A DNA stretch of 14,130 nucleotides from CAZEBW01 sp964510205 (GTDB lineage Bacteria; Chloroflexota; Anaerolineae; VGOG01), in the NCBI GenBank assembly GCA_964510205.1, contig CAZEBW010000086.1, forward strand, positions 1 through 14,130, given 5' to 3'. Both the position numbers and the translations under genes were made by a program. A model generated the notes under the pieces. That model worked only from the letters and a program-made list of their open reading frames with translations. It had not been told where the DNA came from and did no database searches. Shown in pieces: positions 12,997 to 14,130 of the stretch. Position 1 is the stretch's first letter. Every line of letters starts with the position of its first letter.

Positions 12997-13785
12997 GTGA
13001 GCCTGATCACCTTGACCACCGATTTCGGGCTGGCGGACGGCTACGTGGGGACGATGAAGGGCGTCATTCTGGGCATCGCCCCCACGGCTACCATAGTGGA
13101 CATCTCCCACCACATCGCGCCCCAAGATGTGAGGGAAGCAGCCTATACTCTCTACGCTGCTGCCCCTTACTTCCCGCAGGATACCATCCACGTGGTGGTC
13201 GTTGATCCGGGCGTGGGCGGCGAGCGGCGGGCCATCGCCCTGCGGACGCCTCAGGCCGCTTTCGTGGCCCCCGATAATGGTGTGTTGAGCTATGTAGTCG
13301 AGGGCCACAAAGTGGAAGAGAGGGTGAACTTGACTAACTCTCGCTGCCACCTCTCCCCGGTCAGCCGCACCTTCCACGGGCGCGACGTCTTCGCTCCCGC
13401 AGCCGCCCACCTGGCGCGAGGCGTCCCCCTGGCCGAGCTGGGCCAGCCCCTGACCGAAATCGTCACCTTCCCCCTACCCCGGCCTCAAATCCGTCCCGAC
13501 GGAACCCTCGTCGGCCAGATCATCCACATTGACCGCTTCGGCAATCTGATCACCAGTATCAGGGCCGCGGATTTGGCTAGCCACCCCCGCATGGGAGAGG
13601 GAGTCATCGAGATCAAAGGGCAACGCATCCGGGGCATATCAAACAGCTACGCCGAGATGGAGGCGGGCAACCTGCTGACCATCGTCGGCAGTTCGGACCA
13701 CCTGGAGATCGCCGCGTCCGGAGGCAGCGCATCCCAGGCCCTGGCGGCGAAGGTGGGGGACGAGGTTGTGCTGAAGGCCAAGTGA
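12997..13785 (+). CDS. S-adenosyl-L-methionine hydrolase, adenosine-forming (DUF62/COG1912)
   Basis: 262 aa with a GTG start nine bases after GGAGG. The family splits SAM with water into adenosine and L-methionine and is related to the fluorinase and chlorinase enzymes. Visible motifs: TTDFG (7-11) and DGYVGTMKG (14-22) at the SAM site; VDPGVGGERR (69-78), holding the predicted Asp70 and Arg77; PDNG (92-95); FHGRD (126-130), with His127; and HIDRFGNLIT (177-186) in the C-terminal domain that binds adenine. The Asp-Arg-His set is the one described for the archaeal hydrolase and points to water, not halide, as nucleophile. Length is normal for hydrolases. The gene stands alone, diverging from gyrB; its physiological role (SAM or adenosine balance) is not well established in the family. 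Confidence 0.9.
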   Translation: MSLITLTTDFGLADGYVGTMKGVILGIAPTATIVDISHHIAPQDVREAAYTLYAAAPYFPQDTIHVVVVDPGVGGERRAIALRTPQAAFVAPDNGVLSYVVEGHKVEERVNLTNSRCHLSPVSRTFHGRDVFAPAAAHLARGVPLAELGQPLTEIVTFPLPRPQIRPDGTLVGQIIHIDRFGNLITSIRAADLASHPRMGEGVIEIKGQRIRGISNSYAEMEAGNLLTIVGSSDHLEIAASGGSASQALAAKVGDEVVLKAK

Positions 13786-13820
13786 CGCCTTCCTGGTCCA
13801 GCGGGAAGTAGACTCAGTAG

Positions 13821-13829
13821 ATCCAATTT
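13821..13829. repeat. Target-site duplication, left copy
   Basis: ATCCAATTT, repeated exactly at 13983-13991 on the other side of the 153-bp element. Confidence 0.8.
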
Positions 13830-13982
13830 GGGTGTGTTCAATTTCAGTTGAGCTTAGACTTCGGAAGTCTTCGGCCAAGCGTCCTGAAGAGAAAACACGA
13901 TCCCAAAATCGCCTCAAGAGCAGCTAGATAGAGCACTTCGAGACTTCCGAAGTCTTTTGTCTAACTCATTTTGAACACACCC
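13830..13982. mobile_element. 153-bp MITE with 12-bp terminal inverted repeats
   Basis: The ends are GGGTGTGTTCAA (13830-13841) and its exact inverse (13971-13982). Inside each end is an inverted copy of AGACTTCCGAAGTC (13857-13870 and 13941-13954), itself nearly palindromic. The element carries no transposase. It is flanked by perfect 9-bp direct repeats, ATCCAATTT (13821-13829 and 13983-13991), which is the mark of transposition. It lies 44 bases past the stop of the SAM hydrolase gene. The parent IS family is unknown to me. Confidence 0.85.
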
Positions 13983-13991
13983 ATCCAATTT
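13983..13991. repeat. Target-site duplication, right copy
   Basis: ATCCAATTT, the partner of 13821-13829. Confidence 0.8.
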
Positions 13992-14050
13992 TGCTCGGCC
14001 TGGATCGCCAGATCCAGGCCAAAGGCGGGAGGCAACCGCAGGTTGCACGC
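13990..14050. repeat. Second copy of the two-hairpin repeat
   Basis: It starts with TTTGCTC like the inverted copy in 9776-9872. The first hairpin is GGCCTGGATC-GCCA-GATCCAGGCC (13997-14020), sharing the 18-base core CTGGATCGCCAGATCCAG with the minus strand of 9831-9848. The second hairpin differs: GCAACC-GCA-GGTTGC (14032-14046). It lies directly beside the target duplication of the MITE. Confidence 0.6.
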
Positions 14051-14112
14051 AATCCCCTTAGCCTATATTTCGCACCTTAACAACTGAATAAGAGAACTCC
14101 AGAAAGTGGCAA

Positions 14113-14130
14113 ATGTGCCCCAAGTGTGGG
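14113..14130 (+). CDS. Possible start of a zinc-ribbon protein (cut by window edge)
   Basis: The last 18 bases read ATG-TGC-CCC-AAG-TGT-GGG, MCPKCG, the usual opening of small zinc-ribbon proteins (CxxC pair). There is no strong ribosome site; AGAAAGTGG lies a few bases upstream. A weak promoter (TTGCAC at 14043 and TATATT at 14064, spacer only 15) precedes it. Six codons are too few for certainty. Confidence 0.3.

Noticed and set aside
12997..13785. Fluorinase or chlorinase
   Set aside because: The protein has the hydrolase Asp-Arg-His set and normal hydrolase length, with no halogenation gene nearby.
13639..13917. 92-aa minus-strand frame at the end of the hydrolase gene
   Set aside because: Half is antisense to the hydrolase and the rest lies in the MITE.

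Overview
The window looks like a piece of a Chloroflexota chromosome, probably Anaerolineae-like. The evidence is two very long secreted proteins with Thr-Pro linkers (runs of TPTPTNTPT), one followed by a YLPIV motif and a C-terminal jelly-roll-like domain, which is a common style of exported protein in that phylum. I have no database support, so the assignment is an inference from protein style.

Left two thirds (1-9577, minus strand): two tandem paralogous genes for giant exported proteins of unknown function. The upstream copy (4571-9577, 1668 aa) is complete. The downstream copy (1-4311, at least 1437 aa) runs off the left edge inside its Thr-Pro linker. Each protein has an N-terminal membrane/signal segment, two related halves of about 625-675 aa (A and B) that carry Asp-rich putative calcium loops and an almost invariant VDGHEYNVVAIKT segment, then a Thr-Pro linker. 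The complete one ends with a Cys-containing jelly-roll-like domain. A strong terminator and an extended -10 promoter lie between the genes, so they are probably separate transcription units.

Middle (9578-10921): mostly non-coding. It holds a 262-bp inverted-repeat element with a nested two-hairpin repeat, several good sigma70-type promoters including a face-to-face pair, a strong hairpin terminator, and a small Cys-rich conserved-looking gene (10440-10784, minus).

Right third (10922-14130): gyrB (minus) and a gene for a SAM hydrolase (adenosine-forming, DUF62/COG1912 family; plus) diverge from a 149-bp region with back-to-back near-consensus promoters. A GAAC-N4-GTTC palindrome resembling a Gram-positive-type LexA box sits inside the gyrB promoter spacer. 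Beyond the hydrolase are a 153-bp MITE-like element with 12-bp terminal inverted repeats and a perfect 9-bp target duplication, a second copy of the two-hairpin repeat, and at the very edge a possible start of a zinc-ribbon protein (MCPKCG).

No metabolic pathway links the neighbours. The window combines housekeeping genes (gyrB, SAM hydrolase) with a surface or exported protein pair that has expanded by nested duplication.
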